A DNA stretch of 27,831 nt from Minisyncoccota bacterium (GTDB lineage Bacteria > Patescibacteria > Paceibacteria > UBA9973 > UBA918), in NCBI GenBank assembly GCA_021734905.1, contig JAIPIB010000009.1, positions 1 to 27,831 on the forward strand. The letters run 5' to 3'. This document shows, in pieces, positions 14,920-23,423 of the stretch. How positions within the stretch are numbered: position 1 is the stretch's first letter; each line of letters begins with the position of its first letter. Position numbers and translations under genes: made by a program. The notes below the pieces were generated by a model, which ran no database searches, was not told where the DNA came from, and saw only the letters and a program-made list of their open reading frames with translations.

Positions 14920-17900
14920 ATGACTTTCAATCAAATTCTAGATAAATACCGAGGTGATTCGTTTTCACAACGTGACAAAGGAGACCGATTTGAAAGACTC
15001 ATGCAGTCATATCTCATGACTGACCCAAAGTATGCTTACCAAATTGAAAAGACTTGGATGTGGGACGAGTTTCCTCATCGGACAGAGTTTGGTGGGCATG
15101 ATATTGGAATTGATCTGGTGGCTCAAACTAAAGATGGTGATTATTGGGCTATCCAGTGTAAGTGTTTTGAAAAGGATGCGCGAATCAGTAAAGCTGAGGT
15201 GGATACTTTCTTGTCTACATCAGGAAGAAGCTTCAAAGATGGTGAGGGTGTATCAGTTGAATTTAAACAACGACTCTGGATTTCAACCACAAACAATTGG
15301 TCAGCAAAAGCTGAAGAAACATTGATTAATCAAAATCCTCCTGTAATCAGATTGAATCTGAGTGAATTACAGGAGTCTCCAGTAGATTGGGAAAAAATTG
15401 ATAAAGGAATTTTTGGTCAGAAAGCACGCTCAATTGGTAAGGAGCTACGCTCTCACCAAAAGGAAGCCCTCATTAAAACAATTGAACATTATAGAGAGGC
15501 TGACAGAGGCAAGCTTATTATGGCCTGTGGTACGGGTAAGACATTTACATCATTGAGGATTGCTGAAGAAGTTGCAGGACAGAACGGACTAGTTTTGTTT
15601 CTCGTCCCGTCTATTGCTCTGTTGGGACAAACACTGCGTGAATGGACTGCGGATTCAAAAGAACCCATCAATCCAATCTGCATTTGCTCCGATTCAAAAG
15701 TTACCCGCAAGAAAGAAAAGAGTGAAGATACAGGAATCGACAGTGTCGTTGACTTGGCACTACCAGCCTCAACAAATGTTGAAAGTATCATTAAACAATT
15801 TGAATATTTAGAAATGACCTCAAAGCCAGGTCTCACCATTGTATTTTCAACATATCAATCAATTGATGTCATTTCCAAAACACAGAAGCGGTTAAAAAGT
15901 ATCGGGAGTAAGTACGCAAGTTTCGACTTAATCGTGTGTGATGAAGCTCATCGCACAACGGGAGTGACTCTGGTAGACGAGGATGAATCTACTTTTGTGA
16001 AGGTTCACGATAATAATTTCCTCGAATCTCGCAAAAGACTATACATGACAGCTACTCCACGTCTGTACGGAGAGGAGTCAAAGACTAAAGCAGAACAATC
16101 AAATGCGATTCTTTGTTCAATGGACAATGAAGAATTGTACGGTGGAGAAATGTATCGTATTGGTTTCGGGGAGGCAGTTGAACGCGATCTCTTGTCAGAC
16201 TACAAAGTACTCATTCTCACATTGTCTGAAGACGACATAACATCTGAAGTTCAGACAATGATTAAGGACGAGAGTAATGAGATTGGAATTGATGACATCT
16301 CAAAACTGATTGGTTGCGTGAATGCAATGTCAAAACAGATACTCGGTGACAAAGGTCTCCTAGAGAAAAATGACCCTGACCCAATGCGTCGAGCTGTAGC
16401 TTTCTGTCAGAGCATAAAAGTCTCAAAGAAAATCACTGACACTTTTAATGTAGCGAGTGATACTTATGTTGGGTCATTACCTGAATTGAAGAAGCAACAC
16501 ATGGTGAATCTTAAGTCGGATCACATTGATGGTTCAATGTCGGCTACTCAAAGAGATCAGCTCATGTCATGGCTGAAAGAAGAACCACAAGACCCGAAAG
16601 AATCCCGAGTACTCACAAATGTACGATGTCTTAGTGAGGGCGTTGATGTGCCATCTCTAGACGCTGTAATGTTTCTTTCAGCCCGAAACTCACAAGTTGA
16701 TGTTGTTCAGTCAGTAGGAAGAGTCATGCGTAAGTCTGAAGGTAAAAAGTATGGCTACATCATCATTCCAGTTGTCGTTCCTAGTGATATAGAACCAGAA
16801 AAGGCACTCGACGATAACAATAGATATAAAGTTGTTTGGACAGTTTTAAATGCTCTTCGAGCTCACGATGACCGATTCAATGCTATCGTAAATAAAATTG
16901 ATTTTAATAAAAAACGACCAGAGCAAATTCTTGTAGGACGAGTTGACCCAGATGGTGACGGTGATCCAACAAACGATACCGAGAAGTCTAAAAAAGGTCT
17001 TGAGGAGGCAACGGTCCAAACCCGTATGCGCTTTGATGAACTACAGAATGTCATCTACGCAAAGATGGTTCAGAAAGTTGGTGACCGAAGGTATTGGGAA
17101 CAGTGGGCACGAAGTGTTGCTGATATTGCAGAAAGACAAATCAAAAGAATCACAAAGCTAGTGAATGAAGAAGGTTCACATAAGGTAGCATTCGCTGAAT
17201 TCCTTACTGGCTTACGTAAAAATATTAACCCTTCTATTACTCAACAGCAGGCTATCGAAATGTTGTCTCAACACATTATCACCAAGCCAGTTTTTGAAGC
17301 TCTCTTCGAAGGATACTCTTTTGTAAAGAACAACGCCGTATCCGTCTCGATGCAACAAATGCTTGAGACCATTGAAGCGCAAGCAGTAGAAAAGGAAGAC
17401 GTTGAATTATTGGAAAGTTTCTATAACTCTGTTCGTAAGCGAGCAGAAGGTATTGATAATGCTGAAGGAAAACAGAAAATTATTATTGAGCTTTACGATA
17501 AGTTCTTTAAAACTGGCTTCCCAAAAATGGTAGAACAACTCGGCATTGTATATACCCCACTTGAGGTAGTGGACTTCATTATCCACTCTGTAAACGATGT
17601 GCTTAAAAAGGAATTTGGACGAAGTCTTAGTGATAAAAATGTAAACATTCTTGATCCATTTACCGGTACAGGTACTTTTATTACTCGACTTTTACAGACT
17701 GGTGTAATTTCACCTCAGGACTTAGAGCGAAAATACAAAAATGAAATTTTTGCAAACGAAATCGTATTACTTGCGTATTATATAGCGGCAGTAAACATTG
17801 AAAATGCGTATCATGACTTGGTTGGTAAGGCTGAATATGAAAGCTTTGAAGGCATCGCTCTCACTGACACCTTTCAGCTCAATGAAAATCAAGACGCTAA

Positions 17901-19788
17901 ACTTTTCAGTACTGCCTTGGCTGAAAATAGTGAACGAGTTGAAAGACAAAAGAACACCCCACTGCAAGTTATTATTGGGAATCCTCCATATTCGGTAGGT
18001 CAACAAACGGCTAACGATAATGCCCAAAATCAAAAGTACGAGAGATTGGAGAGCAGAATTGAAGAAACGTATGTAAAAGAATCAACCGCAAGTTTGCGAA
18101 ATGCGCTGTATGACTCTTATATCAAAGCATTTCGTTGGAGTTCAGATCGTCTGAGCGATGATGGTGGTGTAATAGGATTTGTGTCCAATGGCTCATGGCT
18201 TGATGGGAATTCACAAGGAGGCTTACGCAAATCACTTGAAAAAGAATTTAGTACAATTTATGTTTTCAATCTTCGAGGAAATCAACGTACTCAAGGAGAG
18301 CTATCAAGACGAGAGGGGGGTAAAATTTTTGATAGCGGTTCTAGAAACACAATCTCTATTACCCTGCTAGTTAAAAATCCTGCTCACAAAAAAGAGAAGG
18401 CGGATATTTACTATCATGATATTGGTGATTATCTTGACCGAAAAACAAAATTGAAAACCATCAGTCACTTCAAGACTATTGTAAATCCAGAAATGGAATT
18501 AACTAAATTAGATCCCAATGAACATGGTGACTGGATAAATTTGCGTAATTCATCATTCGGTTCCTATATACCTTTAGGTGATAAGAAAGCAAAAAATCAA
18601 AATACTTTCTTTACCAATCTTTATAGTAGTGGCGTAAAAACCAACAGAGATGCGTGGGCTTATGGGTTCAGTAAAGAAAGGGTCGCGGAGAATATGAAAG
18701 AGACTATCAAAATCTATAATGACGAGCTCGCCAAATTTACCGACAAAACAAAAAATGTCCCCTCCGCAAAAGCGGATGACTTTATTGATTTTACAAATCC
18801 AATGATAACTTGGACTCGGGAAATTAAATGGGATCTTGAAAAAGGGAAAAGATATAAGTATGAACCAGACTGTATTGTTACAGCATTGCATCGTCCGTTT
18901 GTTAAGGAAAATCTCTATTTTAATAAGGGATGGAATAATACTCAGTACCTAATTCCAAAACTCTTTCCGAATAAATCCCTTACTAACAAAGTCATATGTG
19001 TATCGGGAGTGGGTTCAAAAAATACCTTTTCTGTGTTAATGACTAATCACATTCCAGATTTACAACTTCAATTCAACGGGCAGTGCTTCCCGCTATATTC
19101 TTATGAGGAAATTACAATTAATCAGGAAGGGCTTTTTGATGACGGAAATAAGCAAAATTATAATCGTCGTGACGGTGTAAGTGATTTTATTTGGAAAGAG
19201 ACCAAGAAGAGATACGGCTCAGAAGTTACTAAAGAAGACATCTTTTATTATGTCTATGCTTTATTGCACAGTCGTGACTACAAACTGGAGTTTGCTAATG
19301 ATCTACAGAAAATGTTACCTCGCTTGCCTCTTGTAAAGAAAAAAGATGATTTTTGGACTTTTGCAAAAGCCGGCCGTGAATTAGCAGAATTACACGTAAA
19401 TTACGAAGACGTCCCTCCTTTCGAGGGAGTGAAAATTAGTGGGACTCAACATAATGACTATAGAGTTGATAAAATAAAATTTTTAAACAAAGAAAAAAAA
19501 GATACCCTCATTTACAACAACCATATAAAAATTGAAAACATACCCGACGAAGCCCACGAGTATGTTTTGAATGGTAGAAGTGCTATTGAATGGATAATGG
19601 AACGATACCAAGTAAAGATAGACAAAAATAGCGGTATTCTAAATGACCCAAATGACTGGGCGATTGAAACAAGAAATCAGCGCTACATACTCGACCTTCT
19701 TCTTAGTGTGATCAATCTAAGCGTGCGAACGGTAGGTATAGTTAATTCATTGCCAAAACTGACTTTTGAGCAACTCGAAACTGAATAG
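14920..19788 (+). CDS. Type ISP-like restriction-modification enzyme (nuclease-helicase-methylase)
   Basis: 1622 aa, close to the roughly 1570-1580 aa of LlaGI/LlaBIII-type ISP enzymes, which translocate along DNA and cut when two enzymes converge. Domain order: Mrr-like nuclease at 1-110, with the D-QxK core (D65 in GIDLVA, Q79 and K81 in IQCK); superfamily 2 helicase at about 180-690, with Walker A ACGTGKT near 202-208, DEAH near 341, MTATPR near 375 and a late SVGRVMRKS motif near 605; a helical coupler; a gamma-class N6-adenine methylase with DPFTGTGTF near 911 and NPPY near 1020; and a target-recognition region from about 1200 to 1600. All catalytic motifs look intact. It is followed after 2 nt by the PIF1-like gene. 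Confidence 0.92.
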   Translation: MTFNQILDKYRGDSFSQRDKGDRFERLMQSYLMTDPKYAYQIEKTWMWDEFPHRTEFGGHDIGIDLVAQTKDGDYWAIQCKCFEKDARISKAEVDTFLSTSGRSFKDGEGVSVEFKQRLWISTTNNWSAKAEETLINQNPPVIRLNLSELQESPVDWEKIDKGIFGQKARSIGKELRSHQKEALIKTIEHYREADRGKLIMACGTGKTFTSLRIAEEVAGQNGLVLFLVPSIALLGQTLREWTADSKEPINPICICSDSKVTRKKEKSEDTGIDSVVDLALPASTNVESIIKQFEYLEMTSKPGLTIVFSTYQSIDVISKTQKRLKSIGSKYASFDLIVCDEAHRTTGVTLVDEDESTFVKVHDNNFLESRKRLYMTATPRLYGEESKTKAEQSNAILCSMDNEELYGGEMYRIGFGEAVERDLLSDYKVLILTLSEDDITSEVQTMIKDESNEIGIDDISKLIGCVNAMSKQILGDKGLLEKNDPDPMRRAVAFCQSIKVSKKITDTFNVASDTYVGSLPELKKQHMVNLKSDHIDGSMSATQRDQLMSWLKEEPQDPKESRVLTNVRCLSEGVDVPSLDAVMFLSARNSQVDVVQSVGRVMRKSEGKKYGYIIIPVVVPSDIEPEKALDDNNRYKVVWTVLNALRAHDDRFNAIVNKIDFNKKRPEQILVGRVDPDGDGDPTNDTEKSKKGLEEATVQTRMRFDELQNVIYAKMVQKVGDRRYWEQWARSVADIAERQIKRITKLVNEEGSHKVAFAEFLTGLRKNINPSITQQQAIEMLSQHIITKPVFEALFEGYSFVKNNAVSVSMQQMLETIEAQAVEKEDVELLESFYNSVRKRAEGIDNAEGKQKIIIELYDKFFKTGFPKMVEQLGIVYTPLEVVDFIIHSVNDVLKKEFGRSLSDKNVNILDPFTGTGTFITRLLQTGVISPQDLERKYKNEIFANEIVLLAYYIAAVNIENAYHDLVGKAEYESFEGIALTDTFQLNENQDAKLFSTALAENSERVERQKNTPLQVIIGNPPYSVGQQTANDNAQNQKYERLESRIEETYVKESTASLRNALYDSYIKAFRWSSDRLSDDGGVIGFVSNGSWLDGNSQGGLRKSLEKEFSTIYVFNLRGNQRTQGELSRREGGKIFDSGSRNTISITLLVKNPAHKKEKADIYYHDIGDYLDRKTKLKTISHFKTIVNPEMELTKLDPNEHGDWINLRNSSFGSYIPLGDKKAKNQNTFFTNLYSSGVKTNRDAWAYGFSKERVAENMKETIKIYNDELAKFTDKTKNVPSAKADDFIDFTNPMITWTREIKWDLEKGKRYKYEPDCIVTALHRPFVKENLYFNKGWNNTQYLIPKLFPNKSLTNKVICVSGVGSKNTFSVLMTNHIPDLQLQFNGQCFPLYSYEEITINQEGLFDDGNKQNYNRRDGVSDFIWKETKKRYGSEVTKEDIFYYVYALLHSRDYKLEFANDLQKMLPRLPLVKKKDDFWTFAKAGRELAELHVNYEDVPPFEGVKISGTQHNDYRVDKIKFLNKEKKDTLIYNNHIKIENIPDEAHEYVLNGRSAIEWIMERYQVKIDKNSGILNDPNDWAIETRNQRYILDLLLSVINLSVRTVGIVNSLPKLTFEQLETE

Positions 19789-19790
19789 AT

Positions 19791-21218
19791 ATGTCATGGT
19801 TACTGATTATCGGAGGGCTAGTTGTCGCATACGCTTTTGGTGCGTCTCGGAATAAAGCTCCAGTTCAACCTGTTTCAGGTGTCGCTCCTCTTACAAAACA
19901 GACGCTACCTAAAAAGTTGAATGTTGAACGAGAGGATATTTCTAACATTGACTTGAGTGATGAACAAAAGAAAGTCTTTGAAATTTTAGAGACAACTTCT
20001 TCGACGGTATATATTACTGGGAAGGCTGGTACTGGTAAGTCGGTTCTATTACAGTACTTTACCGAACACACTCAAAAATCGGTTGCTGTGGTTGCTCCTA
20101 CAGGAGTCGCAGCCTTGAACGTAGGTGGACAAACAATTCATTCATTTTTTAAATTGGCGCCCGAGGTTCTAGATCCAAAGGAAATAAAAATTGATTACAA
20201 AACAAAGGAGATATTACGACACGTTGACGCAATTGTGATTGACGAGGTCTCAATGGTTCGGGTAGACCTGATGGAAGCTATCAATGTGAAGATGCAATTA
20301 GCGTGTGGTAACAAACTTCCATTTGGAGGTGTGCAGATTATTATGTTTGGTGATCTGTACCAGTTACCTCCTGTTGTTACTGATGGTCAGCTACAGAGGT
20401 ATTTTGACCATACGTATGGTGGAGTCTTCTTTTTCAACGCACCAGTTTTTAAAGAACGACAACTTAAAATTTATGAACTAAATTACATCTTTAGACAAAA
20501 AGATCCGGAGTTTCGAGAGTTACTCAACGCTATTAGAAATGGGGTAGATACGGAGTCTGCTCTTCTGAAAATAAACGAAAGACAGAATGTGACTATGCCT
20601 GAAGATGGGTTTGTTACTCTCGCTGGCACAAATGCGACTGTCTCGGGCATTAACAGCGCCAAGTTAGCAAAATTGCCTGGAGATATTCATACGTATGTTG
20701 CAGAGATTACGGGGGATATACAGCAGAGTGCCTTTCCTACAGAAAAAGAACTTAAGCTAAAAGTTGGTTCACAAGTGATGATGCTAAAGAACGATCTTAA
20801 AAAGCCAGCTCGGTGGGTAAATGGCACTCTTGCAGTCATTACGAAATTAACTAGTGATTCAATTAGAGTGAATATCGATGGTGTGGAGCATTCAGTCTCA
20901 AGAGAGTCATGGGACAAGATTAGATACAACTACAATCATGAGGAAATAAAGCTAGAAAAAGAAATAGTCAGTTCTTTCAAGCAGTTTCCAATGAGGCTTG
21001 CGTGGGCTATTACCATTCACAAATCACAAGGGCAGACGTACGAATCTGTAGCTATTGATTTAACAGATGGGGCTTTTGTTCACGGTCAAACATATGTTGC
21101 ACTTAGTCGATGCAAAAGTATGGATGGAATATACCTCAAATCGCCAATACGTTCTCAAGACATCATCATCGATCAGGAGATTATTGAGTTCATGAAGGGG
21201 GCTGAAGTAACAAAATGA
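19791..21218 (+). CDS. PIF1-like helicase with an N-terminal membrane anchor
   Basis: 475 aa. Residues 2-18 are a hydrophobic segment (WLLIIGGLVVAYAFGA), then a basic, Pro-rich linker to about residue 50. The helicase core follows: Walker A GKAGTGKS at 77-84, APTGVAALNVGGQTIHSFF at 102-120, Walker B IVIDEVSM at 148-155, GDLYQLPPV, and the C-terminal UvrD_C_2-like end with AITIHKSQGQTYE and TYVALSRCKS. All core motifs are present, so it should be an active 5'-3' superfamily 1B helicase. PIF1 relatives are normally soluble, so the anchor is unusual. Gaps to its neighbours are 2 and 1 nt, which places it in the restriction-modification operon. Confidence 0.9.
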   Translation: MSWLLIIGGLVVAYAFGASRNKAPVQPVSGVAPLTKQTLPKKLNVEREDISNIDLSDEQKKVFEILETTSSTVYITGKAGTGKSVLLQYFTEHTQKSVAVVAPTGVAALNVGGQTIHSFFKLAPEVLDPKEIKIDYKTKEILRHVDAIVIDEVSMVRVDLMEAINVKMQLACGNKLPFGGVQIIMFGDLYQLPPVVTDGQLQRYFDHTYGGVFFFNAPVFKERQLKIYELNYIFRQKDPEFRELLNAIRNGVDTESALLKINERQNVTMPEDGFVTLAGTNATVSGINSAKLAKLPGDIHTYVAEITGDIQQSAFPTEKELKLKVGSQVMMLKNDLKKPARWVNGTLAVITKLTSDSIRVNIDGVEHSVSRESWDKIRYNYNHEEIKLEKEIVSSFKQFPMRLAWAITIHKSQGQTYESVAIDLTDGAFVHGQTYVALSRCKSMDGIYLKSPIRSQDIIIDQEIIEFMKGAEVTK

Positions 21219-21219
21219 T

Positions 21220-22071
21220 ATGCAGACTAAGATATTCACAGATGATGAGATAGAAAAATATCTTTTTGAAATAGTTTTTCATGGACCTTCGTTTGAAGGT
21301 GTAATGGAGATTGATGCCCTTGCTAAAGAAATACAGGGTCTTGAGGACATTCTTAAAGCTGGAGTTCATTCACTTAAGAAAAGTAAGAGAATAAATATTG
21401 GGAATGACGACATAATCATTTATGTTGCTGCCTTCGAAAAGAGTTCGTTTAAAAAACGTATTCTTATTTTTAATAAGAAGACTGGAGAGTACCAGCACCT
21501 TATTGCACTCTCGGCTCTGATGATTACACTTTTCCAATTTGTAAGCTCAAAAGAACCCGATGATATCAGACAATTAACCCCAGCACAGATAGTGGAGATA
21601 CGAGATGAAGTTGCGGTAGAGCTTTTACAAAGCCCCGCTTTCCTAAAAGCCACTGCTGCAATTGTACAGTCAGTATCAACTGAAGGCGATATGTGTAAAT
21701 TTACTGCCCCTGACAAAAAGGAGATCACCATTACACCAGAAATAAGTAGAAAAATGCAAGAACTGGCAGTTCCTGCTGAAGAGGTTGAGGATGGAGAATT
21801 CTATGAAATTATTCCAGGACGAATAAGTAAAGTTGACCTTGATGCATCCAAGCGACATATTGGCTTTAAGTATAACGGTGAGGGAGATACTATAGATGCA
21901 ACTTTTGAAGAGAAGCCAGATTCAGAAGTTTTAAAATCTCTGCTGGGTGCATGGGTAGAGGTGAGGGGAAATGTATCTTATGTTGGAGCTAACAGGAAAC
22001 ATATAACAATTAAGGAATACAGTGTCATGACTCAAGGACAGATTACCTTTTCCAGTCCCGAAGAACAATAA
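21220..22071 (+). CDS. Unknown protein, last gene of the RM operon
   Basis: 283 aa, no signal peptide, no family recognised. The first half looks alpha/beta (KIFTDDEIEKYLFEIVFHG, INIGNDDIIIYVAAF). Residues 95-110 are hydrophobic (HLIALSALMITLFQFV), perhaps buried or a weak membrane segment. Residues 190-270 look like small beta-barrel repeats (GRISKVDLDASKRHIGFKY, GAWVEVRGNVSYVG). It begins 1 nt after the PIF1-like gene and is followed at once by a terminator, so it belongs to the operon. A partner of the helicase is possible but not shown. Confidence 0.75.
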   Translation: MQTKIFTDDEIEKYLFEIVFHGPSFEGVMEIDALAKEIQGLEDILKAGVHSLKKSKRINIGNDDIIIYVAAFEKSSFKKRILIFNKKTGEYQHLIALSALMITLFQFVSSKEPDDIRQLTPAQIVEIRDEVAVELLQSPAFLKATAAIVQSVSTEGDMCKFTAPDKKEITITPEISRKMQELAVPAEEVEDGEFYEIIPGRISKVDLDASKRHIGFKYNGEGDTIDATFEEKPDSEVLKSLLGAWVEVRGNVSYVGANRKHITIKEYSVMTQGQITFSSPEEQ

Positions 22072-22095
22072 AGACCACCGATGGTGGTCTTTATT
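22067..22095 (+). terminator. Terminator of the XRE-RM-PIF1 operon
   Basis: 13-bp stem with a 3-nt loop overlapping the stop region of the last gene. T-rich 3' side. Confidence 0.8.
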
Positions 22096-22157
22096 GTTAA
22101 CTGGACTTACTGCTGTTTGTGAGGCGTTTAAGCCTCTCAGTAGGTCTCGCTAGTATG

Positions 22158-22229
22158 TGCCCCTAGCAGGAATCGAACCTACATCAAGAGCTTAGAAGTC
22201 TCCTGTTCTATCCATTGAACTATAAGGGC
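22158..22229 (-). tRNA. tRNA-Arg (TCT)
   Basis: Minus-strand cloverleaf. Acceptor GCCCTTA pairs with TAGGGGC (one T-G). The anticodon loop CTTCTAA gives TCT (Arg). The T arm is GTAGG-TTCGATT-CCTGC. The anticodon stem has one A-G mismatch next to the loop. CCA is not encoded. A TACAAT/TATAAA region lies about 10-15 nt upstream. Its first 54 nt are repeated upstream at 22346-22399. Confidence 0.93.
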
Positions 22230-22286
22230 TATATTTATATTGTACACTTGGTTCGGTTCGAAATCGATCATTACATGATCAGTACA

Positions 22287-22345
22287 CCTTGTCGATATTT
22301 TTACAAAATATCTGGCAAGGTCTTTGAGAGTCTCCCAGACTCTCA
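22287..22345. other. Two hairpins between tRNA-Arg copies
   Basis: 22287-22320 is an AT-rich hairpin with CCTTG/CAAGG ends and an ATATTTT core. 22326-22344 is a perfect 8-bp stem with a 3-nt loop, placed exactly where the truncated tRNA-Arg copy breaks off in its T-loop. It could act as a terminator for the truncated copy or mark a recombination site. Its two 8-nt arms are the same words as the inner arms of 13311-13328 but in swapped order. Confidence 0.5.
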
Positions 22346-22399
22346 AACCTACATCAAGAGCTTAGAAGTCTCCTGTTCTATCCATTGAACTATAAGGGC
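22346..22399 (-). repeat. Truncated tRNA-Arg copy (5' part)
   Basis: Exact 54-nt match to 22176-22229, the 5' end through the T-stem of tRNA-Arg, in direct orientation with a 170-bp period. The copy breaks at the T-loop and continues in the 22326-22344 hairpin, so it lacks the 3' acceptor strand and is not a working tRNA. It keeps a TATAAT promoter about 10 nt upstream, similar in sequence to the region upstream of the intact gene, so it may still be transcribed. Confidence 0.85.
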
Positions 22400-22451
22400 G
22401 GATAGCTAAATTATAGTGTACCTTGGTCCGATTCAAACTCGAATTCTACCC

Positions 22452-22487
22452 AGTCTTCTATTCTATCTATTGAGAACTATAGGGACG
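22452..22487 (-). repeat. Decayed third copy of tRNA-Arg 5' part
   Basis: Minus-strand similarity to the D-arm and acceptor 5' side of tRNA-Arg with several changes (CCTATAGTTCT, AATAGATAGAATAGAAGACT). The end of the 22477-22887 reading frame runs into it and takes its stop codon from it. Confidence 0.5.
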
Positions 22488-22887
22488 GAACAGGGCTAGT
22501 GTACTGTTCAGATCCATCATTCGCAAGTACCTCGTCTTGACTTACCTCTACAGAAACCTCTTTCTCTTGCTCAATAAATGTTTTTCTAATTCCTCGCAAT
22601 GCCTCAAATTCCTTCTCTTTATCATCATAAATTGCAGCATATGCTTTCACTTCTTTCTCATTATACGTTTCTACTTTTCCGCCTACATTTGCTGAATCTG
22701 TGACTTTCCAAAATTGTACATATGCATCATATGCGATGTAGGAAATTCCACCAATAAACGTAATCCCTGCAAGGCCAAGACCAATTGTCCAATCACGCAC
22801 TTGATTTACATATCCTCCGGATCGTTTCTTCAAACGAACTTGAGGAATCTTTTCTCCTCGCTTTAATATATTTAAATTGAATTTCAT
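22477..22887 (-). CDS. Small membrane protein of pilus operon
   Basis: 136 aa, unassigned. The N-terminus is basic, with a single transmembrane helix at about 34-53 (TIGLGLAGITFIGGISYIAY). The rest is a charged, probably coiled-coil segment (EKEVKAYAAIYDDKEKEFEALRG). The ATG overlaps the pilO stop by 4 nt, so it is coupled to the pilus genes and stands where pilP would be, but no lipobox or PilP motif is seen. The last few codons come from a decayed tRNA-Arg copy, so the native C-terminus may have been replaced. Confidence 0.65.
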   Translation of the reverse strand: MKFNLNILKRGEKIPQVRLKKRSGGYVNQVRDWTIGLGLAGITFIGGISYIAYDAYVQFWKVTDSANVGGKVETYNEKEVKAYAAIYDDKEKEFEALRGIRKTFIEQEKEVSVEVSQDEVLANDGSEQYTSPVPSL

Positions 22888-23414
22888 GTCTTTTTAAATT
22901 TAGTGACATTCAACTTGATCGTTCCACTCCATACAGGATACTCTCCCCCTTCTTCTTTATGTATCTGCACACTTCCAATTGAAGATTGATACGGTATGTG
23001 CTCGAGTATTTTTAATACATAGAGAACAGATGCATATTGCCCACGAACACCAATATCAACAACAAGAGACTCGAAGGTATCATTGATCTTTTGTACTGTC
23101 AGCGAATTTGTTTTAAAAGAAACACCTTTATCCTTACCAATTGATTCGATGCTCGTCAAAAAATCTATAACGTCTTCTTCTTTAAGAATTCGAGTAGTAA
23201 GAGATTCTCGCTCATGCTGAGAATCTTCGAGAGATCGCGTAACTGCCACAATAGCCTCCCGGTCTGCGAGTACCTGTTCTCGTTCTGAGTTAATTTCTTG
23301 AAGATGTTCCTTTTGATTTGAGATACCAAACAAAACCACCACACACGCGATCACACTTGCCATAAAAACAGAGATTCCGATTACTGCTATTATTTTTGAA
23401 TTTTGGTAAGGCAT
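22884..23414 (-). CDS. pilO: PilO-like type IV pilus assembly protein
   Basis: 176 aa. A single N-terminal transmembrane helix at about 8-29 is followed by a coiled coil (residues 32-75) and a small alpha/beta domain (VDIGVRGQYASVLYVLKILEHI at about 118-139), the PilO layout. PilO pairs with PilN in the inner-membrane alignment complex. It lies 9 nt after pilN and overlaps the next gene by 4 nt. The assignment rests on architecture and gene order. Confidence 0.75.
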   Translation of the reverse strand: MPYQNSKIIAVIGISVFMASVIACVVVLFGISNQKEHLQEINSEREQVLADREAIVAVTRSLEDSQHERESLTTRILKEEDVIDFLTSIESIGKDKGVSFKTNSLTVQKINDTFESLVVDIGVRGQYASVLYVLKILEHIPYQSSIGSVQIHKEEGGEYPVWSGTIKLNVTKFKKT

Positions 23415-23423
23415 ACGATATTT

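Noticed and set aside
22346..22399. Second tRNA-Arg gene
   Set aside because: It lacks the 3' T-loop, T-stem strand and acceptor strand, so no cloverleaf can form.
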